Shown: piece by piece, positions 49,585 through 61,745 of the stretch
How positions within the stretch are numbered: the first letter of the stretch is position 1
How the letters are laid out: the number at the start of each line of letters is the position of its first letter
NCBI RefSeq assembly: GCF_000150275.1
Contig: NW_002060945.1
Location: forward strand, 1,039,190 to 1,103,189
DNA from: Trichoplax adhaerens
Taxonomy: Eukaryota; Placozoa; Uniplacotomia; Trichoplacea; Trichoplacidae
Direction: 5' to 3'
Length of the DNA stretch: 64,000 nt
Notes under the pieces: model-generated
What the model saw: the letters and a program-made list of their open reading frames with translations, nothing else
Database searches by the model: none
What the model was told of the DNA's origin: nothing
Program-made: the position numbers and the translations under genes

Positions 49585-52500
49585 TTAGCTAGTGATTCTA
49601 ATATAACTGGTAGTAGAGATTTTGCAATTTATAGTACCTTTCACATGGCAAACATCAACATCAATTCCCCAGTTAACAATTCTATCAATCCAGAGTATTT
49701 GCTTGGTTGAAAGACGATCGTTCGGCCCTTTTACTTCCGCAAACTAATCACGAAAATAGTAACGTGACTATCACCCCATTGAAAGTGCCTAAAAAGTAAA
49801 AGTACTTACTTTAACTTTTTTCGTCTCTTTATTCCATAAAACTAAATCTGGAAGGCCACCTGCTGCAAAGCTCTTAGAAAAACGCTCACATAGATCCGCC
49901 AAAATTTCACCACCAAAACATAACGCTAAACTCTACGAATAGTAGTATTTACTTACTATCGGTTTACAATATTAACTAAATTATGGCAATGTTACTGAAG
50001 TTAATATTACTATTATGTGTTTATATTCACCTGAACTTGGGGTAAACCATTGGGAAATCGTTCCCAGTTAATGCCTACACATATTCTGCCTTCATATCTT
50101 GTCCAAGTACTCTTAATCATGTCCTCAATACCCTATAAATAATTATTAACAGTGAATGCGCTTTCAATTTTCGTTAATCAATATTTATAATCCTATCGAG
50201 CTATCTTACCTGATCATCACTTTCTCTTATTAGTCGTAGCTTTTCTTCAATTATATCCTTACGGTTCGAATAAAATCCTCCATGCATCAAATCCAAAGGA
50301 GCACTCTATAAATGATTATAAACTGGTATTTATTATATCACAACTACCTCTTTAATATTAATATTAATCATACGTGAATTCTAGCAGTTCCCACAAATAC
50401 CTGAAATGGATGTCGAAAAACATCTGGCACGCCTGGAGTAAATAAAATATCCCACATGAGCAACGTGTATAGCGTTGATAATGTCGCACCCTCTGCATGC
50501 AAACCATCTGTAAATCCTTCATTATCTAAGTAATGGTATAAAGCCAATTCCTCAACGGAACAAAGAAAGCTGCAATCTTCACCAGGGCGAATAAATACGG
50601 ATTTATAACCAGACCCTACTGCCGGGTAAAGACGACCAGTTATTGTAATCTGGAAAGTGAGAGAACAGAATTTAATTATTATGGTAAACATTGGTAGGAT
50701 AAGTTAATGGCCACATTTCAAGATAAGTAATGCATTTTACTGATAATATATAAATCGCACATGATTCGCATCTTTCAAGTTGATTTGAGGAATGTCTTGT
50801 CTATATATATGAAGTTTCTTATTACTTGGTGAATTACAAAGTCTAATTCCACGTTGTTGAAGAGCTAGTTTACGTCCTCCTCCAATACATGGATCTACAA
50901 GAGCTTCTTTGACGGCATTAAGGCTCTGAGATAAAAGGATTCAGAGCAAAAATTTGTGAAAAGATTTAACTACTATTCCGTTACAAGGTTTATTATAAAT
51001 ATGAAATCTAACGAATCTGCTGCATTACATACAAGTTCTGGCTGCTTCAAATGTTGTTCTAGAATTAGAGCTAATCGATCCCACCATTTTCCACGTCGTA
51101 CGTTACAGAATACTTTCTGTTGTAACAAATATTGCAATTCCATGGAAGCTTCCTTGTACATTCGTTTTTTTTCTAATAATCCAATACCCGACGATAAAAT
51201 CTGGCAGCAAACCCATCCAGGGGTGTATTGCATAAGATAACTTGGCAGCTGCCTCCCAATAAAATTCTCATCATTGAGCAAGTCATTGATAATAGACTTG
51301 CAATCATCATAAACATCATGATACAACTGTAACGCCGTATCGACATCTCCTCTAGCAAATGCTTCATTAATATCATAGTACTCTTGTAGCTTGCTATCAT
51401 ATCTAATGAAAATACAAGACATCTTTAGAAAATATACAGAAAGACTTAATAATCGATATTATGAATGATATTGACTCGCAGGTCCCTTACGTGATAAAAT
51501 CTTCACGGCATGTAAATACTGGCGTAGGTCGATATATTTCATATTCAGGGTATACAAGCCTACCAAAATTTACCATCATCAGTTGCGCCCTATAATGTTG
51601 ACAAAAGACCATAAAATTAATACTGATACTATTGACCCATATCAGTATTACGTACTACCTTATTTAAATTACTTACATTTGAGCATGTCCTCCATTAGCT
51701 AAGTCATCGTCATATGTCGCCGACGTAAGAGCAAACAATAACGACATACGATTAAAAACACATCGAGGATGCTTCTGTAATCGGATGCACAATCCCAAAA
51801 CCGATTTCGCTCTACCATTACAAAATGGAAATGTTAATAACTCATGTATTCAGTTGCAATGCAGGATTATACCTAAAATAGGAATGCACTGGTAGAAGCA
51901 TTACCGTTTTATAACACTCCGTGTGATTCCTGATACTCCTTCCACTTGTTGTCCATATACACCCCTTTGTTGACGACCAAGCTTTTTTAAAGCCTCAATA
52001 ATATTATTTTTCGATCCAGACTTAACATGGTACATTTTAGCTAACTTTTTTACTTCTGGGCCAGGTAATAAATTTAAGATATCTTCCATATCGGTCAAGG
52101 AGTCGTCTAATTGCAAGAAAATCATTAAATATCAAATTTTATTGCTACAGACTAACGAATTCCTTAGAATTAGTACCTACGCAAGAACGGTTGATGCAAT
52201 TTTTGTTTAAGATCATAAATTCTGTGCACTAATTCTATACCCTTTAATGTTTAATTTTGTATTGATAACGCATATCTAGTTTAAAGCTAACAGACTGATA
52301 GTATAATAACAAAGCTTATTTTTATGTTAATTAGTCCATAAAATAGCAAAATGAATCCATTAAAAATTTATAGTAGGTAAAATAGTTTGTATGCACGTAC
52401 TACAAATCATCATTATAAAATTTATTTTACATACCATCTTCCACTAAACCAGCATTCCTCAATTGCTCGATGTCACTACTAAGATCTTCCCTGATGTCGG

Positions 52501-54145
52501 GATATTTCAACTTACTGCATTGGAACCAAGTGTATACGCGTAAAAATAAACGCACGTATAACTTTTGAGCAGAAACTATAAATCAATTGAAGGACAAGAC
52601 ATGTACGTGCTTGTTAGTAACAAAGGGATGGACTAAATTCGTGATTGAGCAAAGTTCTTATAAATTTTATTTAAATTGCTATTTGAAAATACCCGATAAA
52701 TTGTAAAAGCTGTCTACAGCAACTAAATCTTCATCATTAAAAAGGCAAACATCGTCTTTACAGTTTCGTACTGTCTGGATTATAATGTTAAAGTTACTTA
52801 AGTAATACGGCAGGTAAGGCTCTTTTTGAGACGTTTGATGGGTTTGATCATCGTTTTGTGGAATACCAGCTGGTGCTGAAACAGGTGTAAGTTCTTCCGA
52901 TTTTTCTACTTTTACCATTGATTGCGGCCCTACATCGATTTTCTCCTGACTTGCAATTACTACAGCCGTTGACGGGCTTGCACTCTGTATAGAGGATGCA
53001 ATCTCATTTGTAGATGGCTTTATTACAGTAGGATTAGTTGAAGTATGACATTCGTCTTGTGCTAATACCTGACAATCTGATTGTTGTATTTTATTCTCCT
53101 CCAAGCATACCTGGTTATTTTGACGAGGGCTACTGTTAGACATATCGCTTTGATTACTATATTTTACCTTAGGCTTCATATTCTCTTCCCGAATCGTATT
53201 AGTTCTACCACCTCTACCTTTAATGTCAACACCCTTATGGTTAGCTTTATCTTTAGTAATAACAGATCTACTTGAATCGACTGTTAACGATGGACTTGTG
53301 TTCTGTATAGTTGATGTAATCTCATTCGTAGGCGGTGTTATCACGATAGAGCTAGTAGAAGTATGATGATCGTCTTGTACTAATACCTGGCAATCTAACT
53401 GTTGCGTTTTATCCTCCTCTAAGGATGTTGTGCTGTCTTGCAACAGGGTTTTATTAGCCATATCGTCATGATTACTGTGTTTACCCTTATATGTTGCTTT
53501 AGTCCTATCATCTTTACCTTTAGCGTTAGTAACGCGACGAGTAATTTTGCTTTTAGCACTAATAGATCTCCTCGAATCAATTGTTGATGACGGACTTGTA
53601 CATTCCATAAGTGATAAATTCTCCATTCTCGATGATCTCGTCACCATAAGATCAGTAGAAGTATGACATTTGTCTTTTGCTAACTCCTGATAATCGAATC
53701 GCTGTGTGTTATCCTTCTGCAAGCATGCTTGGCTACTCTCACAATTAGCTCCATTATCCTGATCGTTATGTTTTAACTTATTCTCTTTCAAAATCGCTTT
53801 TGTTTTGTCATCTTTGCCTTGAATGTTAGTAGATCGATTTACAGCTTTACCTTTCCTATTGGCAGATACCACTGCACCATCAGTCAGCTGATGATTTTGA
53901 TGTTTATCAAAATACTTGCTAATTTTAGCCTGTACACGACTTACAACCGATGCTTGAGCAGGTGAAGGATCTGCAGGTAAATCTTCCTCTGTCAAGTCAA
54001 TGACCACAACTGATTTATTACTTTCAGATTCTTCATATTTCCTCTTCCTTTCTTGTTTTAGTTTCAGGCTTAATCGAGTTGAAATTGCCGCCATTGATTG
54101 CCAGGTTGATTGCCAAGTGCAGCCTTCGATTTGGTGCGCAGTCAT
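49585..54145 (-). CDS. FAN1: Fanconi-associated nuclease 1
   Basis: FAN1 is a structure-specific 5' flap endo/exonuclease of interstrand crosslink repair in the nucleus. Exons 5' to 3' are 52693-54145, 52435-52575, 51905-52106, 51677-51811, 51491-51589, 51033-51402, 50761-50925, 50401-50649, 50210-50305, 50031-50132, 49810-49932 and 49585-49743. They sum to 3294 bases, 1097 residues, in perfect phase (human 1017). Exon 1 has a SUMO-interaction-like VVVIDLTEED (46-55) and KISKYF (74-79, like the KISPYF MLH1-binding motif), then three repeats of about 110 residues. A SAP-like domain spans 51905-52106, a TPR region with WWDRLAL follows, and the VRR-NUC domain carries GLHAEGATLSTLY, GLPDLVLWN and AEVKGPNDR (PD...ExK). 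The N-terminal PIP box and UBZ zinc finger of human FAN1 were not found. It is tail to tail with SHLD2, 282 bases apart. Confidence 0.94.
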
Positions 54146-54532
54146 GGTACCGTACAGTACGGTACAGTGTACAGTGTACAGTGTACAGTACTATAGACAA
54201 ATTGGGCATACTGTACAGTATACTGTAGTATTGTACAGTACAAATGGTACGTATGGTCGCATACTTATCTATGGCAATAGAGGTACGCAAACAGGACAAT
54301 TATGCACGTTAATATCATACATTTTCTGAAGGGCTGCGATAATGGTATAAATCTCCAAGGAGAGCAGGATCTTGCCGGATGAATGAGAGGTAGCAAAGGA
54401 TCGCCCTGTAATGGCTACTATGCTAAATAACTCCAGGATAGTCTTCGATAGAACTGATTTACAACAGGAATCGATAATTTCGTCCTATTTGCTAGCCCCT
54501 GTACTATCATAGGAACGGAACAGCTCTTTGAG
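54146..54532. promoter_or_regulatory. Divergent promoter region of FAN1 and PPCDC, with palindrome cluster
   Basis: 387 bases separate two opposite start codons. Positions 54148-54245, beginning two bases from the FAN1 ATG, consist almost entirely of overlapping gtacagtac and gtacagtgtacagt copies. If transcribed, this would be the FAN1 5' leader. The rest shows no recognised element. Confidence 0.55.
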
Positions 54533-56231
54533 ATGGTAAATTTAATCCTTGGTGTGACTGGCAGTGTGGCGAGTATCAAATTGCCTGTGCTTTTACAAAG
54601 TCTACGAGCTGCAGCTGACAATGTATGCAATTTTACATAATTAATCTTTTAAATTATCCTTTGAAATGATTCTCATACGGTCTGAGATGTAAATACATAC
54701 TAACTAAAGGCTGTCTCTTAAGCTAATAATAGAATTAAAACGTAATTGATATGAAATGACTGATGTTTTCAAATCAGTACTGCCAGCAGTTCTGGATATC
54801 ATATCATTTAATACGATCAATACTAACGTAAACATAAACTCAATTTATACTTTGTACTACCTTCGTCTAGCCTACGAGTAGGAGCTACAAAGGGTACCTT
54901 ATAGTACTTAGTAGAGCTCTGTAGACGATGTCAAAATTAAACTACACAGCGCTCATATTTACTAGTAAAGAATCGAGTAACAAATAACCTTACCACGCCT
55001 ACAATCTTCAATCATAGCTTTAAATTTTCTTGTTTGTAAATGAAGCTCATTTTTATACGTAACACTATTAATAAATCGATGAATTAACTTGATAGAACAT
55101 GGAGGTAATATTATACTTTAATTGACTTTAAAATAGATCGAAATTAAAATTATTGCTACGACTCATTCCTTCCATTTTTTCGATCAACTATCCATTGATG
55201 CAAATATTTATAATGACGACGATGAATGGCAGGTAACATAAGACAGATTGACTATCGTAACGTGGATGTCGCAACAATTTCCACAAGTTTAAGACACGAC
55301 CTAAAATAATGAATGCGATTGTCATCTATTTGCATTAGTCCTTATCATGATGGCATCTCTTAGAGCTTTTTTCTTGTAGATAGAAACAATTTATTATCAT
55401 GTATAAGTAGTAATCATCCATTCTACGCATCTATTGTATAACTTGATTTTGCAATCTTCCAGGCATGGAAACAGAAAGGTGATCCAGTCTTGCACATTGA
55501 GGTGAAAGTAACATTATAGAAGGATAACATAGTGACAAGGATCGAACTGAAATAGTTCGTATTGACTTGTAATAATGTTTGATCTGCCCTTGCAACATAA
55601 TTAGTTACGAAAATGGGCCGATATAATGTTAATTGCACCATTAGACGCCAACACACTTGCAAAGATAGCCAACGGAATCTGTGATAATCTCTTAGTAAGA
55701 CGTGCTCTATATTAGTAATAAATTATATACGGATATAATTTTATACTATTACAATTTAATTCAATATCTACAGTATGTATAAACATATAAATTCAATGCC
55801 ATTCTAATCGCATCACAAATTATATTATCAGTATTTAACCCTATTTACTGAGAAGAGATGCATGTGTTATATCTTCCATTTATGTGCATGTCTTATTACA
55901 TGACAGACTTGCTTGATGAGAGCCTGGGATTTGAAACGACCAGTCATTTTCTGTCCAGCTATGAATACTCATATGTGGAAACATCCAATAACTAGTAATC
56001 ATATAGCGATATTGAAAAATTTTGGATACATTGAAGTCGAACCAATTGAGAAACGACTGGCATGTGGTGATACTGGTATTATACATTATGTCGCTAATCA
56101 ACTTATTAACTTGAACTGTTTTAAGGTAACTTCTTTAATTTTTTCTACTAGGCATTGGTGCGATGGCTGATATCGAAAAAATTGTTGCAGTCGTTATGGA
56201 TATCTTATCACAGCTAGACACAATACGATAG
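54533..56231 (+). CDS. PPCDC: Phosphopantothenoylcysteine decarboxylase
   Basis: This flavoprotein of coenzyme A synthesis decarboxylates phosphopantothenoylcysteine to 4'-phosphopantetheine. Exons are 54533-54622, 55137-55232, 55463-55501, 55605-55694, 55907-56075 and 56152-56231. They total 564 bases, 187 residues, in perfect phase (human 204). The first exon has LILGVTGSVASIKLP, the FMN-binding start of the HFCD family. SFHFFD carries the conserved catalytic His. Next come DEWQAWKQKGDPVLHIELRK, LIAPLDANTLAKIANGICDNLL, the PAMNTHMW motif with the active-site Asn, and LACGDTGIGAMA with the reactive Cys. No in-frame ATG lies upstream before a stop. The start codon is 387 bases from that of FAN1. 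Confidence 0.95.
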
Positions 56232-56946
56232 CAAATGAGTTGTGTATAAGAAATGATTGAATTGTTTCAACTACTAGGATGAAACATAGGCAAAAATATC
56301 TATTGCCATGGAACTAAGATAATGTACTAATATTTTAACTTTGATAGACAATCAAATCTTGTATCCGATACTAGTGAATGTAATTTTCTTTTCCTCCACT
56401 TAGTAGTTTTAAATTGCGTGCATTTCTTAATAATCTGAGATACGTTTATTGAATTACCTGTGGTTGCAAACTATAAGACATAATTTATTTATAAAATGAC
56501 GCCTAAGAAATTGATTAGAATTTAGTCAAGATCTATTACAGTGCGGAGAAATGGAATTTCATTCATTTTCTGCAATACTTATTTAGATTGAATTAGATAT
56601 CTTACAAGTTTTTTTACAGCAATTATTCTCAAAACAGCATAAAATACTATCACATATTCTATAATATCTTGCAATAGACGATATACAACAAAAGTTGGAA
56701 TAGCAAATATCTTTATAACGAAGTATACACTCTGATAATATTCTAAAAATTACAAATGCCTAATATTATTATATATTCTAATAAAATAGTCTATTTTGTG
56801 TCACTATCTCAGGAATAAGTCATTGCTAATGTACTCCGAAAACTATGCTCATTGTCATGTAGATTCTTCATAAGAAATTGCGGAAACATAGTTTAGTAGC
56901 AATTTTCACGCTTACAGATATTGTAGTTTAAGCTTCCAAAGAAGTA
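56232..56946. other. Intergenic DNA between convergent PPCDC and KXD1
   Basis: AT-rich sequence with no exon, RNA gene or repeat that I can support. It should contain both 3' untranslated regions. Confidence 0.5.
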
Positions 56947-57778
56947 TTATTCACCAATATCTTCACTAAAACTTGCTTCCCCATAAATCTTGTATTCAGC
57001 AGCTAACCGATAAAACCGAATGATGATAAAATAAATAAATTGCTATAACTTTACGATATCAACATAAACTTTCGAGAAAGCAAAACAGCCCAACCTTCAT
57101 AAGCCTCCTTATGTTGACTTGCAATTTTTCGCTTAAGTATTCTATATTATAAATTGTTTCAATTTTAATCATTCACACTACGTGTAAAATGTCGCCCAAT
57201 GCAAAGACTACTATATCAAAATTGGTTAGCTAAAAATATAATTATAATTCACCTAATTCTCTTAAATACATTATCAAGATCCTTTTTCATTTCTATAATT
57301 AAGTTGGTATGTTCTCTAAATTTCGGTAAGAAATCTTCGTATTGTCTTTTACCGACACGATTAAAGTTTTCGATCACCGCATTAGCTCTTTCGACACGAC
57401 TTATCCTATCCATTAGACATAATAAAATATAATAATAAGGATTTTAATAGGCATAAGACAATATATTAAACTGCTTTAAGCTGTATGAACTAATATGATT
57501 ACTGCTGATATTGGCAAGGATAAATGCATAAGCTGCCTTTAAAATGGCATTTCAAATTGAACACATTACATGTCACGTTGTATCTTGATCGCTGAATCAA
57601 CATCATCCTTGTCGAGAATATTGACAACACTGCGACAGAATATTTCAGAGGCAGATGAATCATTCAAGTCTTGATCTTTTGGAGGCACTTCCGTTGAGCT
57701 TGTCGAGGCAAAGAGCGATGGGAACGAAGATGATAATTCCTTCACTTCGCCATCGCCTTGATCTTCAGCATCTGCCAT
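56947..57778 (-). CDS. KXD1: KxDL motif-containing protein 1
   Basis: KXD1 is a small coiled-coil subunit of BORC, with links to BLOC-1, and acts on lysosome positioning. Exons 5' to 3' are 57570-57778, 57253-57405, 57095-57141 and 56947-57002. They sum to 465 bases, 154 residues, in perfect phase (human 176). After a low-complexity acidic start it reads FCRSVVNILDKDDVDSAI, then a long helix containing the family signature MKKDLDNVFKRIR (KxDL). LKRKIASQHKEAYE and a short acidic tail with EASFSED follow. All three segments match the human order. Confidence 0.93.
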
Positions 57779-57926
57779 TCTGTTGTAAGATTACTGAAAG
57801 GAATTAATTAATTATTAGAGCAGCACTATTGATTGAGTTGATTTACATGATACATGGTGATCAATGAAATATATACATTCCATAAAAAAAACACGTGAAT
57901 ATTGAATGTTTTGTGGGCTTGATTAC

Positions 57927-58064
57927 TTGCATTGGCGTTATACGCGTACGTCTATCATTTGGCTCAGAATTCAAATCAAATGCTCCTAAACCACTATCAT
58001 CATCATGATTACTGCATACGATATGTACTAGTAGTATGGTCAATAAAAGACTTTGTCGAATCAT
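57927..58064 (-). CDS. Doubtful first exon of a secreted peptide
   Basis: An ATG frame of 46 codons ends exactly at a GTAATC donor. The first 18 residues look like a signal peptide (MIRQSLLLTILLVHIVCS), followed by an acidic hydrophilic part. No second exon was found, and KXD1 starts only 148 bases further on the same strand, so it could be chance, a relic, or an alternative upstream exon. Part of it lies in a duplicated block. Confidence 0.25.
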
Positions 58065-58380
58065 GATCCAATCTGTTATTAATCATATATAAGTTGGCGC
58101 TATACAGTACGTATATTTAAGCCTCTTGTCAATTAGATGTATAAACCGATTTCGATCATCATCAATGTTGAAGCATGCTTACTTATAGGTAAATGTACTT
58201 CCGATATTGTGACTACTGCATACAATATATGCATGTGCTACGTTCAATAAAGCCTTTATGCTATGACGATCCAATCTGCTATTAATCGTATACGCATAAG
58301 TTGGCGGTATACCTGTGTTTCATTAGCCTCCTTTCAATTACATCTGGAAGACGATTTGGATCATCGCCAATGTTGATGTG
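57995..58380. repeat. Diverged two-copy tandem duplication, offset about 203 bp
   Basis: Pairs such as actgcatacgata/actgcatacaata (58011 and 58214), gatccaatctg(t/c)tattaat, ataagttggcg(c/g)tata and gatcatc..caatgttga recur in the same order in both halves. Confidence 0.7.
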
Positions 58381-59041
58381 TACAGTATATACCAAGAATA
58401 GCAAATATATTTGCTACATCGCTTGTTCTACCGTAGAATGGAGGATTCCCTATCTAAGTTTACTTTCTCTTATCTTATAATGAAGGAGTCATTTATACAA
58501 GCGAAAGCCGTCGATTGTTGAATGAATAACCGAGTAGCACTATCCGATTCTACCCTTTCAACGCTACTAGGCATCGATGATGTCATCGAACATTTCAGGT
58601 GAAAGTTTGTCCCCTGTACACGTTTACAGTAGGTGTTTGAAGGACATATTCTTTTAAAGTTAGGTTAATTCTATTCTACGTTCTATAAGATAATTTTATC
58701 TGTGTGTCTGTGTGTGTATTTATGCAGTAGTTGTTTCGACTCCTTTCATGTTGAAGATGATAAAGTTAGCGTGCATAACGAGCATACTGCAAATTAGCTT
58801 TGACCAATAATAATAATAATATTAATGGAACTGGTAGTTGTTAACGAAGCACAAGATGGCCTAGACCAGTATGAAACTCACCCTAAACTCTACGATAAGA
58901 TTTGTACTTTTTAAAAAGACGCCATCATGGAAAGGATTCACACTTTCTTTAGCCTTCTGTAACCACTGTTGACTCAAAATGATCAGCACCAGGTAGAGAT
59001 GATTGTAGGACTACCGCAACGGTGAGTTTGCTGCAGCGTTT

Positions 59042-59200
59042 TGCTTGCAATACAGTACTGTACACTGTACACTGTACATTGTACAAGTTCATGGCCGTGC
59101 CCAGTCTTCGACAGGACTACTCGAAATACAGTACAGTATACCTCGCAGTGGCCCATGGCATTCTGCATTCGAGTCCGGTACGCTTAGTACTGTATACTGT
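59042..59200. repeat. Cluster of TACAGTACTGTA-type motifs
   Basis: Contains aatacagtactgtacactgtacactgtac and, further on, tacagtacagtata and tagtactgtatactgta. It is the same family as the cluster before FAN1. Confidence 0.7.
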
Positions 59201-61745
59201 AGATCGAAACACATGTGCGCTTGTGCAGAATCGCATTGTTGGTATTTTTGTAATTAGTTTGTTTTGATTTTGTTAATACTATCAAAATCCAGTGTTATTC
59301 TGCAAATTCCTCATGGAAAAATTGATATTTTGACTACGGAAAGCTTAGCCGAAGCAGTTATGCAAAGGTTTTTGCGATAGTCTCTGCTCAAGTCTTCACA
59401 TGTGAATGTATATGGTCATGGACTCTTTTAAGTTGCCCATAGTACCGTATAGCTGTTACTAACAATGAGTAACAACCATCGCGGCGCGGCGTACAGCAAT
59501 ATTATTTTCGTGAAAGATATTTGAATAAAAGTATAAATGAAATATATTGCTATCGATACCACCATTTCTACTCGTATACATACAGTTAACTCAAAGGTTA
59601 GATGCCGCCAGTATAATCTACTCCATTAGCCTGCTCGTTTTAGCTATATTTTTCTCCACTTCAAGTATCTAAAACGCTATACACAGGGCTGTAGTGTACT
59701 GTGTACTATACACTTTTCTCTTGCCGCACTGGTCTGAAGAAGACCTCGACTCATCACGCTTGGGCGGACAGACATTTTCAGCCCCATCTCGTCATAATAT
59801 TGTGACAAATACTTCGCTATGGCACTACTTTAGTATGCAAACGGTCGATTTTGAATTGACTGATGTCTTCTTAATTTAGTAATAGGTCTTCTTCTAGTTG
59901 TTCATGGCCGTGACTGCACGGTAGACTTGGCCAGTTGATGACAAATTCTTACAAGACTTTTTAGCTGAATTTGTCGGACCGATGGATTCCACTGAACACT
60001 TCTATATAAAAAAATTTCCCAATGAACTCCATCTTGAGTAGTGTGAATACATTATTATAACAGTTTCAGCTAAGTATTTTAAGAACTTTTCATAAGCTGG
60101 CGGATCTACTTTACAGTAGTATCACTACCATAGAGTTTCTCTTCTAACTCGATGGCAAGGCCTGGAATGAAGAACAGGCACTTCTAGCGACTTGTATCAA
60201 AAAATTTTAACAGTCCACGCTACGACTTACATTGGACGCCTGTAAAATCTTGTACCCCCAACACTCGTAAATCAGCTGCAAATAAGATACAAGTTTTCCG
60301 TACGATAATAACGATATAGTCATTCATGTTGTCTTAGAGATACAACGATAATGTTATCAAGAAAGAGAGGCGATACCTACTCACTGCTCAGTATCTATAA
60401 ATTAGCATTGGCAATTTAAATTAAATGAGATTTTCAACCATAAATTAGAGCAAGCCACGCAAGGATTAACATAGAATGATAGTTAATTAGATTGAGTGAT
60501 TAAGCGATAATATTATGGTATAACCGAGTAAAATACGGTAGTATAAGGTGACCAGTGAGACTAAAGTAAATTGCTTACCCTTATTTCTATATTTTTGATA
60601 CTTCAATAATTAATTGATGTACTAAGTTATTGGTATATTATATGAATAGACGAGAAAACTTCACATCCACAGTCATTTTTATACATTGCTTAAAATGATT
60701 AAACAAAATATGTTACTGCTTGTATACCCATACTTGATATATTTATGTTTTAATATGCACAGGTATTAGTCATACTACTTGTCATTCATTCAAGTGTCAG
60801 CAATCTGTTGTAATGGTTAAATACTACTAATTAATTCCGTTGAAGTTATCGTGTGACAGTTCTTGCAACTCCATGATAATAGTTAGCATTCCATTAATAT
60901 AGATTGTGCAACTGTCTAATTATAGTTATCTACTACTTCCCGTATCTTTATACGACGATCTACTGCAAAGATTTCACGATGTTTGTATCATAGTGCACGA
61001 ATGTTTTCTTTTTTAAACTGTCTCATTGATTACGAGGATTAAGTGCAATTAATGTATCGTTGGAAGAAAATAAATGCCTTGATAATAAGCGAAAGAGTAA
61101 AATGCTGATCGATAAAAATACTAATAGTAGCTATGCATGATTTTATACATCGGTAATATTAGATTCTCTAACTATTACAGCGAGTATTGGTAATGGAAGA
61201 TTAAACTCCATTTCGCTTTACATTTGTATAGACGCAAGATATAATCTCATATTTGTTTAGTAAATGGCCTAGAGAGTTGAAGAGTTTTACAGGTCTAGTT
61301 AATAAGTAACCTGCAATTAATTTACACATGATCAACGAAAATCATAGACCGATCGGATGATCTGAATAAGCAAAACAATTTCACCTATACCGCAATAGTA
61401 ACCGTTCCGATAGAAAAGAATTATTATTAACACTGATAACTCTATTCTACTTGATGGCCGCTATTAGCTGTAATCTCACAATCGCAAGGATAGACGGGAT
61501 AGTAATTTTATTGCAATTACCCCACATCGAGCTGCTTAAGCTAGAATAAACATGTCATCATACCTTCAGTACATCGATGAAAGATTGAATAAATAGATGC
61601 AATTAAAAGCATACCGAAGACAATCATTTTATAGTGTCTGCCTCTGCTAGAGTGGGTATACAGTATCTCCGATTTTATCTAGTTTTGAAGATTGGATTGT
61701 TAAGAAATTTCTAATTTTATCCACTTATTTTACATCATCTTTATA

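Larger units (their letters stand above)
57779..61745. other. Long intergenic region upstream of the alkaline phosphatase gene
   Basis: It contains a duplicated block (57995-58380), a palindrome cluster (59042-59200) and dispersed-repeat sequence near 59740-60010 resembling that around 9870-9960. Apart from a doubtful secreted-type exon at 57927-58064, no gene was recognised. Confidence 0.4.
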
